DNA of 64,000 nucleotides, from assembly GCF_000420345.1 (NCBI RefSeq), contig NZ_ATUT01000003.1, positions 1 to 64,000 on the forward strand, in the 5' to 3' direction. A program made the position numbers and the translations under genes. Shown in pieces: positions 10,313 through 20,125 of the stretch. The number at the start of each line of letters is the position of its first letter. Position 1 is the first letter of the stretch. This stretch comes from Faecalicoccus pleomorphus DSM 20574. Lineage in GTDB: Bacteria > Bacillota_I > Bacilli_A > Erysipelotrichales > Erysipelotrichaceae. The notes below the pieces were generated by a model that had not been told where the DNA came from, did no database searches, and worked only from the letters and a program-made list of their open reading frames with translations.

Positions 10313-11146
10313 CTATTTACCGTTACGACGGCGCACGATCAATTTAGTGCTGGCTTTCTTAGCACGACGTGTCTTAACACCCAGAGCTTTTTTACCCCAA
10401 GGAGTCATTGGAGATTTACGTCCGATTGGTGTACGACCTTCACCACCACCATGAGGGTGATCGTTAGGGTTCATAACAGAACCACGTACGGTAGGACGAA
10501 TACCTTTATGACGGTTACGTCCGGCTTTACCGATGTTTACTAAGCTGTAATCTTCGTTTCCGACGATACCAACTGTAGCACGGCAGTTTCCTAACACTTT
10601 ACGAACTTCTCCGGAAGTCAAACGCAAAGTAACGTATTTTTCTTCAATACCCAGAATCTGAGCAGAGCATCCGGCGCTACGAGCCATCTGTCCACCTTTA
10701 CCAGGTTTTAATTCAACGTTATGAACGAATGTACCTTCTGGCATATTCTTCAATTCCATAGCATTTCCCGTTTTGATATCTGCTTCAACACCGGAAATTA
10801 CGCTCATTCCTACCTGTAAATCCTTTGGTGCAAGAATGTAACGTTTTTCTCCATCGGCATATACTAACAAGGCAATGTTAGCACTGCGGTTTGGATCGTA
10901 TTCGATCGTTTTAACGCGAGCAGGGATGTTATCCTTGTTACGTTTGAAATCGATAATACGGTAGGCTCTCTTATGTCCAGAACCTTTATGACGTGTTGTG
11001 ATACGTCCTGTGTTATTACGTCCACCTTTAGACTTCAATGGAGCTAACAGACTTTTCTCTGGTTTTGAAGTTGTGATTTCTTCAAATGTCAAAGATGTCA
11101 TCCCACGACGTCCTGGTGTCGTTGGTTTATACGTCTTAATTGGCAT
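10313..11146 (-). CDS. rplB: 50S ribosomal protein L2
   Basis: A 277-residue L2, needed for subunit association and peptidyl-transferase activity. The conserved [18 protein letters not shown] motif contains the essential histidine, and the N-terminal [15 protein letters not shown] is standard. The spacer to rplW is longer than average (59 bases). Confidence 0.97.
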   Translation of the reverse strand: MPIKTYKPTTPGRRGMTSLTFEEITTSKPEKSLLAPLKSKGGRNNTGRITTRHKGSGHKRAYRIIDFKRNKDNIPARVKTIEYDPNRSANIALLVYADGEKRYILAPKDLQVGMSVISGVEADIKTGNAMELKNMPEGTFVHNVELKPGKGGQMARSAGCSAQILGIEEKYVTLRLTSGEVRKVLGNCRATVGIVGNEDYSLVNIGKAGRNRHKGIRPTVRGSVMNPNDHPHGGGEGRTPIGRKSPMTPWGKKALGVKTRRAKKASTKLIVRRRNGK

Positions 11147-11205
11147 AAACTTTCTTTTTCCTCCTTATCGCAATATTTATTCAGGAAATAGCGTCTTCTC
11201 CCTGA

Positions 11206-11499
11206 TTATTCAGCCTCACCGAATAAATCGATTGACTGACCTTCTTTGATCTTAACGATTGCTTTATGAACTGCACTCGTTTTTCCTGTGTATCTTCCAA
11301 CACGTTTTGTCTTAGGCTTTGTGTTCTGCATGTTGACTTTTACAACTTCAACTTTGAACAAAGCTTCCACAGCCTGACGAACTAATACTTTATTTGCACC
11401 CTTGGCAACTTCAAATGTCACTTTGTTATCTTCTGCCATCATCTTCATTGTTTTTTCTGTGATGATCGGGCGAAGAATGATATCTCTGTAATCAGTCAT
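11206..11499 (-). CDS. rplW: 50S ribosomal protein L23
   Basis: A 97-residue L23, the docking site for trigger factor and SRP at the tunnel exit. The start YRDIILRPIITEKTMKMM and the C-terminal KTKRVGRYTGKTSAVHKA block match the family. It overlaps the rplD stop codon by one base. Confidence 0.97.
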   Translation of the reverse strand: MTDYRDIILRPIITEKTMKMMAEDNKVTFEVAKGANKVLVRQAVEALFKVEVVKVNMQNTKPKTKRVGRYTGKTSAVHKAIVKIKEGQSIDLFGEAE

Positions 11500-12128
11500 T
11501 ATGCAAGTGCCTCCTCAACTTCTTGTACTGCAGCGCTTGTCATAACGATCTTGTTGGCATGTACCAGATCAAATACGTTGATCAGATCACTTCTCATCAT
11601 TGTGCAACCTGGAACATTGCGGCTTGATAAGTAAGCATTCTGTACATCTTCGTTCTGTCCAACAACGAATAACGTTTTCTTAGGCGCCTGAATTGCTTCC
11701 ATGATAGAAACAAATGTCTTTGTCTTAGGTTCTGCAACTTCGAACTTATCTAATACGCTAAAGGCTGTTTCTGCCACTTTTTCACTCAAGGCAGATTTCA
11801 AAGCCAAGCGACGTACTTTTTTGTTGATACGGTAGCTGTAATTACGTGGTGTAGCTCCGAATACTGTTCCACCGCCACGGAACTGTGTAGCACGAATGGA
11901 ACCCTGACGAGCACGACCTGTACCCTTCTGACGGTATGGCTTACGTCCACCACCGCTGACTTCGCTGCGTCCTTTTGTGGAAGCCGTACCCTGACGACGA
12001 CCTGCCAACTGCATCTTTAACGCATCAAATAAAGCCTGCTGATTTGGTTCGATACCAAATACGGCATCATTCAGTTCAAGAGAAGAAACTACTTTTCCTT
12101 CCTGGTTGATCACATCAATCTTTGCCAT
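11499..12128 (-). CDS. rplD: 50S ribosomal protein L4
   Basis: A 209-residue L4 whose extended loop reaches the exit tunnel. The loop block GGGRKPYRQKGTGRARQG is intact. In gamma-proteobacteria L4 also represses the S10 operon. That role cannot be read from this sequence. Its ends overlap rplC and rplW by one base each. Confidence 0.97.
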   Translation of the reverse strand: MAKIDVINQEGKVVSSLELNDAVFGIEPNQQALFDALKMQLAGRRQGTASTKGRSEVSGGGRKPYRQKGTGRARQGSIRATQFRGGGTVFGATPRNYSYRINKKVRRLALKSALSEKVAETAFSVLDKFEVAEPKTKTFVSIMEAIQAPKKTLFVVGQNEDVQNAYLSSRNVPGCTMMRSDLINVFDLVHANKIVMTSAAVQEVEEALA

Positions 12129-12823
12129 TATTCCTGAACCTCCTTATTTGCACTATAGTCAACTAAAGTAACCGGCGCTTTATTTCCCTTAGAAGTCTTT
12201 GCGGTACGAACCATCACAAATCCTTTTTTAGGTCCTGGCACGTTTCCTTTAATCAACAAGTAGTTGTTTTCTTTATCTACTTTGATCACTGTCAGGTTCT
12301 GGTTTGTTGTTCTGTATCCACCTTCCTGACCAGCCATGATCGTACCTTTCATGATACGTCCCTGGCGAGATGTAATACCGTTTGTAGCTAAAGAACCGAT
12401 ATGGCGAATGTTCTTAGAACCACCGTGGCTCTTTGGACCCTGGTGCGCATTGTTACGAACGATCGTACCATTGTAACCTTTACCTTTGCTGGTACCGATC
12501 ACATCCACTGTTTCACCAGCTTCGAAGATCGTAACGTCAACCAAATCCCCAACGTTTACATCCAATTCACAGTCACGTACTTCCTGAATACTACGTTTCG
12601 GACTAGTGTTTGCTTTAGCACAATGTCCTACATTTGCCTTTGTTGTACGTTTTTCTTTGATTTCTTCAAATCCTAACTGAATCGCATTGTATCCGTCACT
12701 CTCCACTGTTTTCTTCTGAAGAACAACATTTGGAGTTGCTTCAACAACGGTTACCGGAATCAATACACCATCTTCGGTGAAGACCTGTGTCATTCCTAAT
12801 TTTCTTCCTAATAATCCTTTCAT
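12128..12823 (-). CDS. rplC: 50S ribosomal protein L3
   Basis: A 231-residue L3, an early assembly protein whose finger reaches the peptidyl-transferase centre. MKGLLGRKLGMTQVF at the start and the HQGPKSHGGSKNIRHIGS block are typical. The ATG at 12823 is chosen because GGAGGTGTCGAAG gives proper spacing. An ATG five codons earlier would place that box inside the gene. Confidence 0.95.
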   Translation of the reverse strand: MKGLLGRKLGMTQVFTEDGVLIPVTVVEATPNVVLQKKTVESDGYNAIQLGFEEIKEKRTTKANVGHCAKANTSPKRSIQEVRDCELDVNVGDLVDVTIFEAGETVDVIGTSKGKGYNGTIVRNNAHQGPKSHGGSKNIRHIGSLATNGITSRQGRIMKGTIMAGQEGGYRTTNQNLTVIKVDKENNYLLIKGNVPGPKKGFVMVRTAKTSKGNKAPVTLVDYSANKEVQE

Positions 12824-12837
12824 CTTCGACACCTCCA

Positions 12838-13149
12838 TTAAAGTTTAATTTCGATGTCTACACCACTAGGAAGTTCCAGTCTCTGTAAAGAATCCATCGT
12901 TTCCTTTGTCGGTGCAACAATCTCAATCAAACGCTTGTGCGTACGCATTTCAAACTGTTCACGAGAATCTTTATATTTGTGAACGGCACGTAGAATTGTT
13001 ACAACTTGTTTTTCCGTTGGCAACGGAACGGGACCAACAACTTTTTTAGCTCCGTGTTTCGTCACTGTTTCGACGATTTTCTTGGCACTGTCATCTAAGA
13101 TGCGGTGCTCATACGCTTTTAAGCGAATTCGAATTGTGTTTTTTGCCAT
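12838..13149 (-). CDS. rpsJ: 30S ribosomal protein S10 (NusE)
   Basis: A 103-residue S10, a 30S head protein that also links RNA polymerase to NusB in antitermination. The start [18 protein letters not shown] is conserved, and GGAG lies before the ATG at 13149. It is the first gene of the S10 superoperon, preceded by a promoter and a leader of about 110 bases. Confidence 0.97.
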   Translation of the reverse strand: MAKNTIRIRLKAYEHRILDDSAKKIVETVTKHGAKKVVGPVPLPTEKQVVTILRAVHKYKDSREQFEMRTHKRLIEIVAPTKETMDSLQRLELPSGVDIEIKL

Positions 13150-13294
13150 GTTTAACTCCTTTCGTATATTCGAGATATACATGCTCCATGCGAATTCCCT
13201 GACGCCACCCATGACAACGCTTCTCAGTGGGTCAGCAACCTCGCACTTCTACGCAGTGCGCAATGATGATACCATAACTACACGATTCATTCAA
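13150..13294 (-). promoter_or_regulatory. S10 superoperon promoter and leader
   Basis: On the minus strand a -35 box TTGAAT (13289-13294) is followed after 17 bases by a TGG-extended -10 box TATCAT (13266-13271). Transcription would begin near 13259, giving a leader of about 110 bases before rpsJ. The rest of the gap up to 13413 holds the sdaA upstream region. No other gene is seen there. Confidence 0.75.
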
Positions 13295-13413
13295 GTGCTT
13301 TTTTCACTTTTTTCCTTATGGATTTTGCCGGTTCTTTACTATCCTTTTTTCGATGGTTATGCTACTCTTTTGTATGGATAAATAAGACCGTTTTGGTCAA
13401 GGAGATACACACT

Positions 13414-14628
13414 ATGCAAAGTATTCAAAATATTTATAAGATCGGTCCGGGTCCCAGCAGCTCTCATACCTTTGGCCCTATGCGCGCCAGTCAGGACATG
13501 CTGGAACATTACCCCGACGCCGATGAATTTAAAGTTACATTATTTGGCTCTCTGGCTTTGACCGGAAAAGGCCATCTCACTGATAAAATTATCGAAAAGA
13601 CCTTTTTTCCTACCCATTGTACGATCACCTTCGATCTAAAGACACAATGCGAGCATCCAAACACGATGACCATCGAAGCCTTTAAAGAACACGATACTTT
13701 AGGAAAACATATCTATATATCTATAGGCGGCGGTAAAATTTTAAAGGATCAGGAGCAGGAATCGGAAGAAACACATGTCTATCCACATAATTCTATGGAT
13801 GATATTCAAGGCTATTGTAAACAACATCATCTTCGCTTAGATAAGTATATCGATCAGTTTGAAGATGAATCGTTAAACAGCTATATGGATAAGATCTTTG
13901 ATGCGATGATCGAATGTGTTGACAAAGGATTAAATACGATCGGTAAGCTGCCAGGCTCCTTAGAAATCGACAGGGTAGCCAGTGCATTGTACCAGAGTGC
14001 TAACAGCTGTGATGATCTGATTGAAAGAAAAAGTCTTTTACTCTCCAGCTATGCTTATGCGGCCAGTGAACAAAACGCCAGCGGCGGTATGGTCGTTACC
14101 GCACCAACTATGGGCAGCTGCGGTGTATTGCCTAGTCTTCTCTATCATTTTTATAAAGATGAAAACTATCCCAAAGATACTCTGATCCAGGGCCTTAAAG
14201 TAGCCGGTCTGATCGGTAATCTCATTCAACATAACGCTACGATATCCGGAGCCAAGGCCGGTTGTCAGGCAGAAGTTGGTGCTGCCTGCAGTATGGGAGC
14301 CGCCTTTGTCAGCTCCTGTAACTTTGAAAATAACGCACAGATTGAATGTGCTGCTGAAATCGGACTGGAGCATCACTTAGGCTTGACCTGTGATCCGGTC
14401 GGCGGTTATGTCATGATTCCATGCATCGAAAGAAATGCCGTTGCCAGCCTTCGCAGTCTGGATGCTGCCCGTCTGGCAAAATATTTACGCAACGTTAAGA
14501 AAAACCGTGTCAGCTTTGATATGGTCGTCAAAACGATGAATCTGACCGGCAGCAAACTTCCCTTAGAATTAAAGGAAAGTGCCTTAGGCGGTTTAGCTGT
14601 CGTTGTGCCTACAAAAAAGAATGGCTAA
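13414..14628 (+). CDS. sdaA: L-serine dehydratase, single-chain iron-sulfur type
   Basis: A 404-residue cytoplasmic enzyme that converts L-serine to pyruvate and ammonia. The N-terminal beta domain contains GPGPSSSHTFGPMRAS and SLALTGKGHLTDK. The C-terminal alpha domain contains SEQNASGGMVVTAPT, with cysteines in GSCGVLP, TCDPVGG and IPCIERN that are the expected 4Fe-4S ligands. Both domains are in one chain, as in E. coli SdaA. Many Bacillota use two subunits. AAGGAG lies before the ATG at 13414. It converges on the AEC transporter gene and overlaps its stop codon. Confidence 0.95.
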   Translation: MQSIQNIYKIGPGPSSSHTFGPMRASQDMLEHYPDADEFKVTLFGSLALTGKGHLTDKIIEKTFFPTHCTITFDLKTQCEHPNTMTIEAFKEHDTLGKHIYISIGGGKILKDQEQESEETHVYPHNSMDDIQGYCKQHHLRLDKYIDQFEDESLNSYMDKIFDAMIECVDKGLNTIGKLPGSLEIDRVASALYQSANSCDDLIERKSLLLSSYAYAASEQNASGGMVVTAPTMGSCGVLPSLLYHFYKDENYPKDTLIQGLKVAGLIGNLIQHNATISGAKAGCQAEVGAACSMGAAFVSSCNFENNAQIECAAEIGLEHHLGLTCDPVGGYVMIPCIERNAVASLRSLDAARLAKYLRNVKKNRVSFDMVVKTMNLTGSKLPLELKESALGGLAVVVPTKKNG

Positions 14629-14636
14629 AGCCATTC
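14613..14636 (-). terminator. Terminator inside the convergent gene ends
   Basis: On the minus strand GAATGGC, a four-base loop, GCCATTC and a T run (14613-14618) form an intrinsic terminator for the AEC transporter gene. It lies within the last codons of both convergent genes, and the loop holds both stop codons. Confidence 0.75.
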
Positions 14637-15533
14637 CAGTAAAAGAAAAATCAATGGTAATGTCAACATACTCAATAAAGTTGATACGAAGATGATCCTG
14701 GATGCAAATTCAGGATCTTTTTCATAGCGCTGTGCCAACATAGCCGTCGTACTGGCAGCTGGCATAGCCGATAAAAGAACACAGACATTGCGAACCATAG
14801 ATTCAACCGGCAAGACTAAAAGAATCGCAAAGATCAAAAGCGGCAATACCAATAAACGCAGGGCACTATATAAAATAGAGATATGATCAAATATCTTTTC
14901 TTTTGGCACATCGCTTAAGATCCCGCCAATCACGATCATGCTTAAAGCTGTATTACAATCTCCGATTGCGTCAATCGTATCATCTATAAACTTTGGCAGG
15001 TGAATATCAAACATCCCCAGTACCATGAGCACGATTCCTATATAGATCGCCACAATACAAGGATTGGTGGCAACCTTTCGAATCACTTCCTGTCTTGTCC
15101 CTTTTTCATAAAGCGATACACCATAGCTCCACATACAAACTCTTTGCGGAATCAAAAAAATCGATGCATACAATAATCCCGTCGGACCAAACGCGCTTTG
15201 TGCTACCGGCATTCCCATAAACCCGGCATTGGAAACCATAGTTCCATATTGTAAAGAAGGTTTACGATCATCTTTGATTCCATTCCAACAGCTTTTACAA
15301 AAGATCAAATACAAAAGCTGAATGCCCACAGAAATCATAAAAACCAGGATCATGGATACAAGCAGCTGTTGATCAACCTTGATTTCAAAAGATTGGATCG
15401 TTGCACAAGGCAAGACCAGACATAAGACAATATTGGTCAACTGTTTTCGGGTCTGCTTGGAAAAATAGCCCAGCTTTGCTAAAACAAAACCAGCTAAGAT
15501 CAACAAAAAGATTTCCAGTTGTAAATCAAGCAT
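14625..15533 (-). CDS. AEC-family (auxin efflux carrier-like) transporter
   Basis: A 302-residue integral membrane protein with about ten hydrophobic segments. It matches the AEC family in layout, with LILAGFVLAKLGYFSK at the start and a repeated two-half structure. Bacterial members export or exchange malate, other carboxylates or amino acids. The substrate here is unknown. It converges with L-serine dehydratase. Confidence 0.85.
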   Translation of the reverse strand: MLDLQLEIFLLILAGFVLAKLGYFSKQTRKQLTNIVLCLVLPCATIQSFEIKVDQQLLVSMILVFMISVGIQLLYLIFCKSCWNGIKDDRKPSLQYGTMVSNAGFMGMPVAQSAFGPTGLLYASIFLIPQRVCMWSYGVSLYEKGTRQEVIRKVATNPCIVAIYIGIVLMVLGMFDIHLPKFIDDTIDAIGDCNTALSMIVIGGILSDVPKEKIFDHISILYSALRLLVLPLLIFAILLVLPVESMVRNVCVLLSAMPAASTTAMLAQRYEKDPEFASRIIFVSTLLSMLTLPLIFLLLEWL

Positions 15534-15550
15534 ATCTTTCGCTTCCCTTC

Positions 15551-15580
15551 AAAAAAAACTACAGAGAAATTCTCTGTAGT
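15551..15580 (-). terminator. Intrinsic terminator
   Basis: A perfect stem with arms ACTACAGAGAA/TTCTCTGTAGT (15559-15580) is followed on the minus strand by eight T residues. It ends the M18 aminopeptidase and membrane-protein transcript just before the AEC gene. Confidence 0.9.
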
Positions 15581-15584
15581 CATT

Positions 15585-16214
15585 CTAAACGGTCTTTAAA
15601 AAATTTTCAAACTTTCGCCTTTGTACATAATAAGCGATGACCAGGACAATAATCGAAACATCAAAAGCCGGAGGAAGCCACATCTTTAATAAAATGCACA
15701 TCACAAAGCTGGCAATATCCATGTACAGATAATCACGTACCGGTGTATAGCTTTTGATCAACCGCATTTTCATCTTCATATTCCGATAGAAGAAGACCAT
15801 CGCAATGGCTCCGACGATCGCATCTACACTGAAATTTACGACAAATTCCTGTGCCAGAATAGCTCGAAGAAAGAAAAGGATCAAAGTGCCGGTAATGACG
15901 ATCACGATACCCGACAGCTGAAACTTTGCCTTGTCTTCTTTTAAATACGTTTCCTTAAATTTCTTAAACGATTGTGATTTCGCCCAGGAACGAATTTCCT
16001 TGCCTAAATTTCCTTCATAGTGCAGGCTGCGTCCTTCTTCCTTTGCCTTCTGAAGCTGATCTAAATAATAATTGGCATATAGATTGCGCAATCCCAGATT
16101 GGATTCCTTTTTCTCAATTGCTTTTAAGATGTCTTGAAAGTCCTCTTGTTCCTCTAACGTTTCCGGTAAAGGAAGATGAGGTTTCAGCCAAGTATATTTT
16201 GTCAGATCGATCAT
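15585..16214 (-). CDS. Membrane protein of unknown function
   Basis: A 209-residue protein. It has a cytosolic N-terminal half of about 105 residues rich in Glu and Lys (LPETLEEQEDFQDILKAIEK onward). Three or four transmembrane segments follow, with a GIVIVITGTLILFFLRAIL stretch first. The C-terminus is short and basic. I do not recognise the family. Its ATG overlaps the stop codon of the M18 aminopeptidase (ATGA), so the two are co-translated. Confidence 0.8.
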   Translation of the reverse strand: MIDLTKYTWLKPHLPLPETLEEQEDFQDILKAIEKKESNLGLRNLYANYYLDQLQKAKEEGRSLHYEGNLGKEIRSWAKSQSFKKFKETYLKEDKAKFQLSGIVIVITGTLILFFLRAILAQEFVVNFSVDAIVGAIAMVFFYRNMKMKMRLIKSYTPVRDYLYMDIASFVMCILLKMWLPPAFDVSIIVLVIAYYVQRRKFENFLKTV

Positions 16215-17530
16215 TCAAAAACTACTTTCTGCGCCTCATCGATCTCTACATTTGTTCCAAAGTAAGCTTTTAATGCTTCAATCGCATAGCCTGTATCTTT
16301 GATACCGGCCGTTTCATAGCTGGAATGCATAGCCAGCTGCGGAAGTCCGATATCTACGGCATGTACACTTACTTGTGTATTGGACAAGTTTCCTAATGTA
16401 GATCCACCGACCACATCGCTACGGTTGGCAAAAGTCTGTACCGGTACACCGGCTTCTTTACAGATACAAGTAAATAAGGCACGGCTAAAGGCATCTGTCG
16501 TATATTTCTGGTTTGCACTTTCTTTGATGACCGGTCCTTTGTTCATCATCGAACAGTTGACCGCATCCGTTTTTTCCGGATGGTTTGGATGTACCGCATG
16601 CGCATTATCACAGCTTACCAGGAAGGACTTGCTGATGGCCTGATAATAATCTTCGGCATCCTTTCCCAAACCTAAGTTGATACGCTGTAATGTGTCATAT
16701 AAGAAAGTGGACATAGCTCCCTGCTTTGTATTCGATCCAACTTCTTCATTATCGAATACGCAGCAGACATTGATCGCATGTTTGTTTTCAGACTCAATAA
16801 ATGCTTTTAAAGAAACAAAGGCACATTGTAAGTCATCCAGTTTTGGTGTAGAAACAAATTCATTTTTGTAACCCCAGATCACCGGTTTTTGACGATTAAC
16901 TAAGAATAAGTCTTTAGCTAAGATCTGTTCGACTTCTACACCTAATTCATCCGCAACCATCTTATCAAAGTCACCCTTCTTCAACTCACCGGTTGAGAAT
17001 AGAGGACAAAGATCAACCTGACGATTATATTTATAACCATCGTTGATGTTGCGGTTGAAATGGATGGCTACATTAGGAATCAACAACAAGTCTTTATCAA
17101 TATATAATAAGCGACTTTCAATTTTGTTGCCTTCCTGTACCAATACACGTCCGGCAATCGTTAACGGACGATCAAACCATGTAGAATCGATCATACCGCC
17201 ATAAGCTTCTACATCTAAACGTAAATATTCATTTGGCCCTTCTAATTCCGGAACGCTCTTGATCTTATATGTTGGCGAATCGGAATGAGCTGCCGTCATC
17301 TGGAAATGATAATCATCTAACACGCTTCCCAATTTAAAGGCAATGATGCTGGAGTGATTACGAATCGTGTAATACCCTTCTCCTTTTTCCAGGTGCCATG
17401 GTTTACCTTCCGGTAAATATGTGAATCCAGCCTGCTCCAAATAATCACGCACGGTTTTTACCGAATGGAACATGCTTGGACTGCTTTGAATAAAATCCAT
17501 CAATTCATTTGAAATTTCAATATTGTTCAT
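16211..17530 (-). CDS. apeB: M18 family aminopeptidase
   Basis: A 439-residue metallo-aminopeptidase of the M18 family, which removes N-terminal residues (often acidic) from peptides in the cytoplasm. Visible metal and catalytic motifs are the AHSDSPTYKIK block, FDNEEVGSNTKQGA, SCDNAHAVHPN and the C-terminal LAMHSSYETAG. The family usually forms a large tetrahedral dodecamer. A GGAGG box lies before the ATG. It lies downstream of an amino-acid permease gene but is separated from it by a terminator. Confidence 0.93.
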   Translation of the reverse strand: MNNIEISNELMDFIQSSPSMFHSVKTVRDYLEQAGFTYLPEGKPWHLEKGEGYYTIRNHSSIIAFKLGSVLDDYHFQMTAAHSDSPTYKIKSVPELEGPNEYLRLDVEAYGGMIDSTWFDRPLTIAGRVLVQEGNKIESRLLYIDKDLLLIPNVAIHFNRNINDGYKYNRQVDLCPLFSTGELKKGDFDKMVADELGVEVEQILAKDLFLVNRQKPVIWGYKNEFVSTPKLDDLQCAFVSLKAFIESENKHAINVCCVFDNEEVGSNTKQGAMSTFLYDTLQRINLGLGKDAEDYYQAISKSFLVSCDNAHAVHPNHPEKTDAVNCSMMNKGPVIKESANQKYTTDAFSRALFTCICKEAGVPVQTFANRSDVVGGSTLGNLSNTQVSVHAVDIGLPQLAMHSSYETAGIKDTGYAIEALKAYFGTNVEIDEAQKVVFE

Positions 17531-17576
17531 AATAGTATCCTCCTTAGACTATTCTAAACTATAGACACTAAAAACT

Positions 17577-17607
17577 CAAAAGAAAACGACTCCCGAAGGA
17601 ATCGTTT
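17577..17607 (-). terminator. Intrinsic terminator after the APC permease gene
   Basis: On the minus strand an AACGATTCC/GGGAGTCGTT stem with a short TTC loop is followed by TTTTCTTTT. It separates the permease from the aminopeptidase gene. Confidence 0.85.
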
Positions 17608-17618
17608 CTCGATTTTCA

Positions 17619-19070
17619 TTAAGCGTTAGTTGTTCCGTCTCTTTCGTCCTGTTTTTTACGGATAACAGGGAAGATCAGACCTAACAATACCATGACAACT
17701 GGTGTGATGATGTTCAAGAACATTGTGAATGGATCTGGAGAGTACATACCCAATACAGAACATACCAATACAACTAAGAAACACCAAACACCAAATACTT
17801 TACCGATACCTCTGCTCTTAACGAATTTGTATTCACGAGGGAATTTTTCGTCTGCCACTTTACGAAGCATAATATAAGCAAAGAATACCCACAAGTAACG
17901 AAGTGGCATTGTTACAGAGTTCAACTTATTCAACTGAGCCAATACATTGGCAGCACCTGGAACAAATGTCTGCGCTAAGATAATAGCACCTGACAGAATA
18001 ACTACCATCCAGATACCATTGATGAAAGCACCGTATTTGTTCTTCTTCAACAATTGTTTTGGAACACTCTGGCTTGTGATAGGGTCTTCCAATAACATAC
18101 GCAAAGGAGCATCGATACTTACAACCAATGTAGAGAACTGTCCAATGGCATTACACAATGCATAGATGATCATCAATACATTACCTACACCATAGTATTC
18201 ACCTAATTTCTCAAAGGCGATATAAGCACCGTTGGCAATGTAAGAGTTTGTAGCTTCTTCGCTTGCGAATACAACATTTGGATCAAACATCATACCCATT
18301 GCAATCGTACCGAAGATAGCACAAACGATAACCATAACAGCCGCAAAGATCATACTCTTAGGGAATTCACGAGCAGGGTTTCCATCCATCTTATTTACAT
18401 ATGGAGAAATCTTTTCGATACCACCAACCGCAAATACTAAGATTGACAAGTTTGTGAAGTAGCTTACATCAAATGTAGGAATCAGGTTGTCCAAGCTGAA
18501 GTCCATGTTTACGAATCCACCGTTTGGATTGATTACCGGTGCCGCAAACATCATCAAGATGTACAGGATACTCATGACAAACATACTGGAACCAGCCAAT
18601 GTAGCCAGTTTCTTCAATGGGTTCAAACCACGGCTTGCAACCCAGCAGAAGAACAAGAATACAGCTAATGTAGCCAACTGTACATACAATGTAGGGAATG
18701 TGTCATACGTTTCCGCATTCTGGAATACCATCCAGCTCAACGCTTTTAAACCACCGGACCCTTTGGAAGCAATGTATGAAACGTGACATGCCCAATACGT
18801 CCAACCAGCATAGTAACCAACTTTAGAACCTGCTGTTTCCTGAACCCAAGAGGTAACACCTCCACCTAGATCTTTAAATGCAGAACCAAGTTCACCTACC
18901 ATCAATGCATATGGTACGAAGAACAAAGCGAACATCAAGATCCAAGAGAACATTACCTGGATTCCGTTGAAGTACATGAAACCGTTAACTACGTTACCAA
19001 ATCCCCATAATGTGGAGAAGCACATGAACGCCAACATGTACCACTTGATTTTCTTTTGAGAATTATCCAC
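17619..19070 (-). CDS. APC superfamily amino-acid permease (YjeM/GABA-glutamate antiporter-like)
   Basis: A 483-residue integral membrane protein with 12 or more hydrophobic segments. The first has the glycine-rich unwound-helix pattern FSTLWGFGNVVNGFMYF, and ELGSAFKDLGGGVTSWVQE follows. These features match the APC superfamily, closest by pattern to the YjeM and glutamate:GABA antiporter group. The substrate is probably an amino acid but cannot be fixed. A broken LysR gene lies directly upstream in the same direction and may once have controlled it. Confidence 0.88.
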   Translation of the reverse strand: MDNSQKKIKWYMLAFMCFSTLWGFGNVVNGFMYFNGIQVMFSWILMFALFFVPYALMVGELGSAFKDLGGGVTSWVQETAGSKVGYYAGWTYWACHVSYIASKGSGGLKALSWMVFQNAETYDTFPTLYVQLATLAVFLFFCWVASRGLNPLKKLATLAGSSMFVMSILYILMMFAAPVINPNGGFVNMDFSLDNLIPTFDVSYFTNLSILVFAVGGIEKISPYVNKMDGNPAREFPKSMIFAAVMVIVCAIFGTIAMGMMFDPNVVFASEEATNSYIANGAYIAFEKLGEYYGVGNVLMIIYALCNAIGQFSTLVVSIDAPLRMLLEDPITSQSVPKQLLKKNKYGAFINGIWMVVILSGAIILAQTFVPGAANVLAQLNKLNSVTMPLRYLWVFFAYIMLRKVADEKFPREYKFVKSRGIGKVFGVWCFLVVLVCSVLGMYSPDPFTMFLNIITPVVMVLLGLIFPVIRKKQDERDGTTNA

Positions 19071-19185
19071 TATTTACAACTCCTTTCCCAAAGCAAACAA
19101 GTACATATATAATCACATATTTTTGCGTAATTGTCAAAGAGGGTTTGACTTTTTCGCAATATATATACAATATTCCACCATTTTC

Positions 19186-20063
19186 TTAAAGAGAAGTTGC
19201 TTCGTTTTTTAATAGAGGCAACAAATATTTCATAAATTCCTGTACCGCCGGGGAAGGATTGGACTGCAGCGCAATACCGATTTCAATATATTCTTGAGGA
19301 TCCAGAGACTTATATAATATTCCTTCTTCCATACCCCAGGCTGATAAACGATTATCCATAGATATTCCTAACCCCTGCTTTACCATCGCAAAGCTGGCGT
19401 AGAGCTCCAAAGTAGAAAACTGACGATGTGGATATATTTTATGTTTCTGAAAAACTCGTTGATTATCCGTGTCTTCTCCGGGATAGGTAAAAATCACATT
19501 TTCTTTTTCAAATTCTTTGACAGATATTTTGTCTTCACTTGCTAATTTATGATTCTTGGGAATCCATGCCAACATCTCATCTTTTGTGATTGGTATCCAT
19601 TGACAATCTCCCAATTCTCGTTTGGATACAATACATAGATCCAATCGATGTTGTTTCAGCTCCTGCACCAGATAAGAACTGTATCCATGACGTATCTTTA
19701 AATCCACATCTGGATAAACCTTACTGAAATTCTTCATAGCCAAGGAAAATGTATCGTAATAATAGCGATGTGAAACACCGATTTCGATTTCACCAACGTA
19801 TAATTCATTGATATCAGATACTTTTTGGTCCAACAGTTGGTTTTGATATAAAAGCTCTCGTATGTCACTTAAAAGATGACTGCACTCATTGGTTGGAAAC
19901 ATACCATCATGATTTCTTCGCAACAAGGTAAATCCCATTTCTTTTTCTAAACTGGAAATCATTCGAGAAAGACCACTGGGTGTATAACCTAGTTTTTAAC
20001 TGCTTTGGATAGACTTTTCGTATCAATGACCTGTACCAGCGCTTTACATTTTTCTAAATCCAT
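19186..20063 (-). pseudogene. LysR-family regulator, frameshifted
   Basis: A start codon at 20063 follows GGGGGG and gives MDLEKCKALVQVIDTKSLSKAVKN, then a stop. In the next frame the sequence continues as KLGYTPSGLSRMISSLEKEMG and onward through a full substrate-binding domain to 19186. Together they make a normal LysR protein with an N-terminal winged helix. The frame is lost at a run of five A residues (19993-19997), where six would restore it. It is either a one-base deletion that breaks the HTH or a sequencing error. The neighbouring APC permease is a plausible target. Confidence 0.85.
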
Positions 20064-20077
20064 AATTCCCCCCTTAT

Positions 20078-20103
20078 TAAAAAAACCGCTGTTTCCAGCG
20101 GTT
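20078..20103 (-). terminator. Terminator of the str operon (after tuf)
   Basis: An ACCGCTG/CAGCGGT stem with a four-base loop, followed on the minus strand by seven T residues, lies 23 bases after the tuf stop codon. Confidence 0.95.
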
Positions 20104-20125
20104 TACAATCATTGTTTAATCGAAA

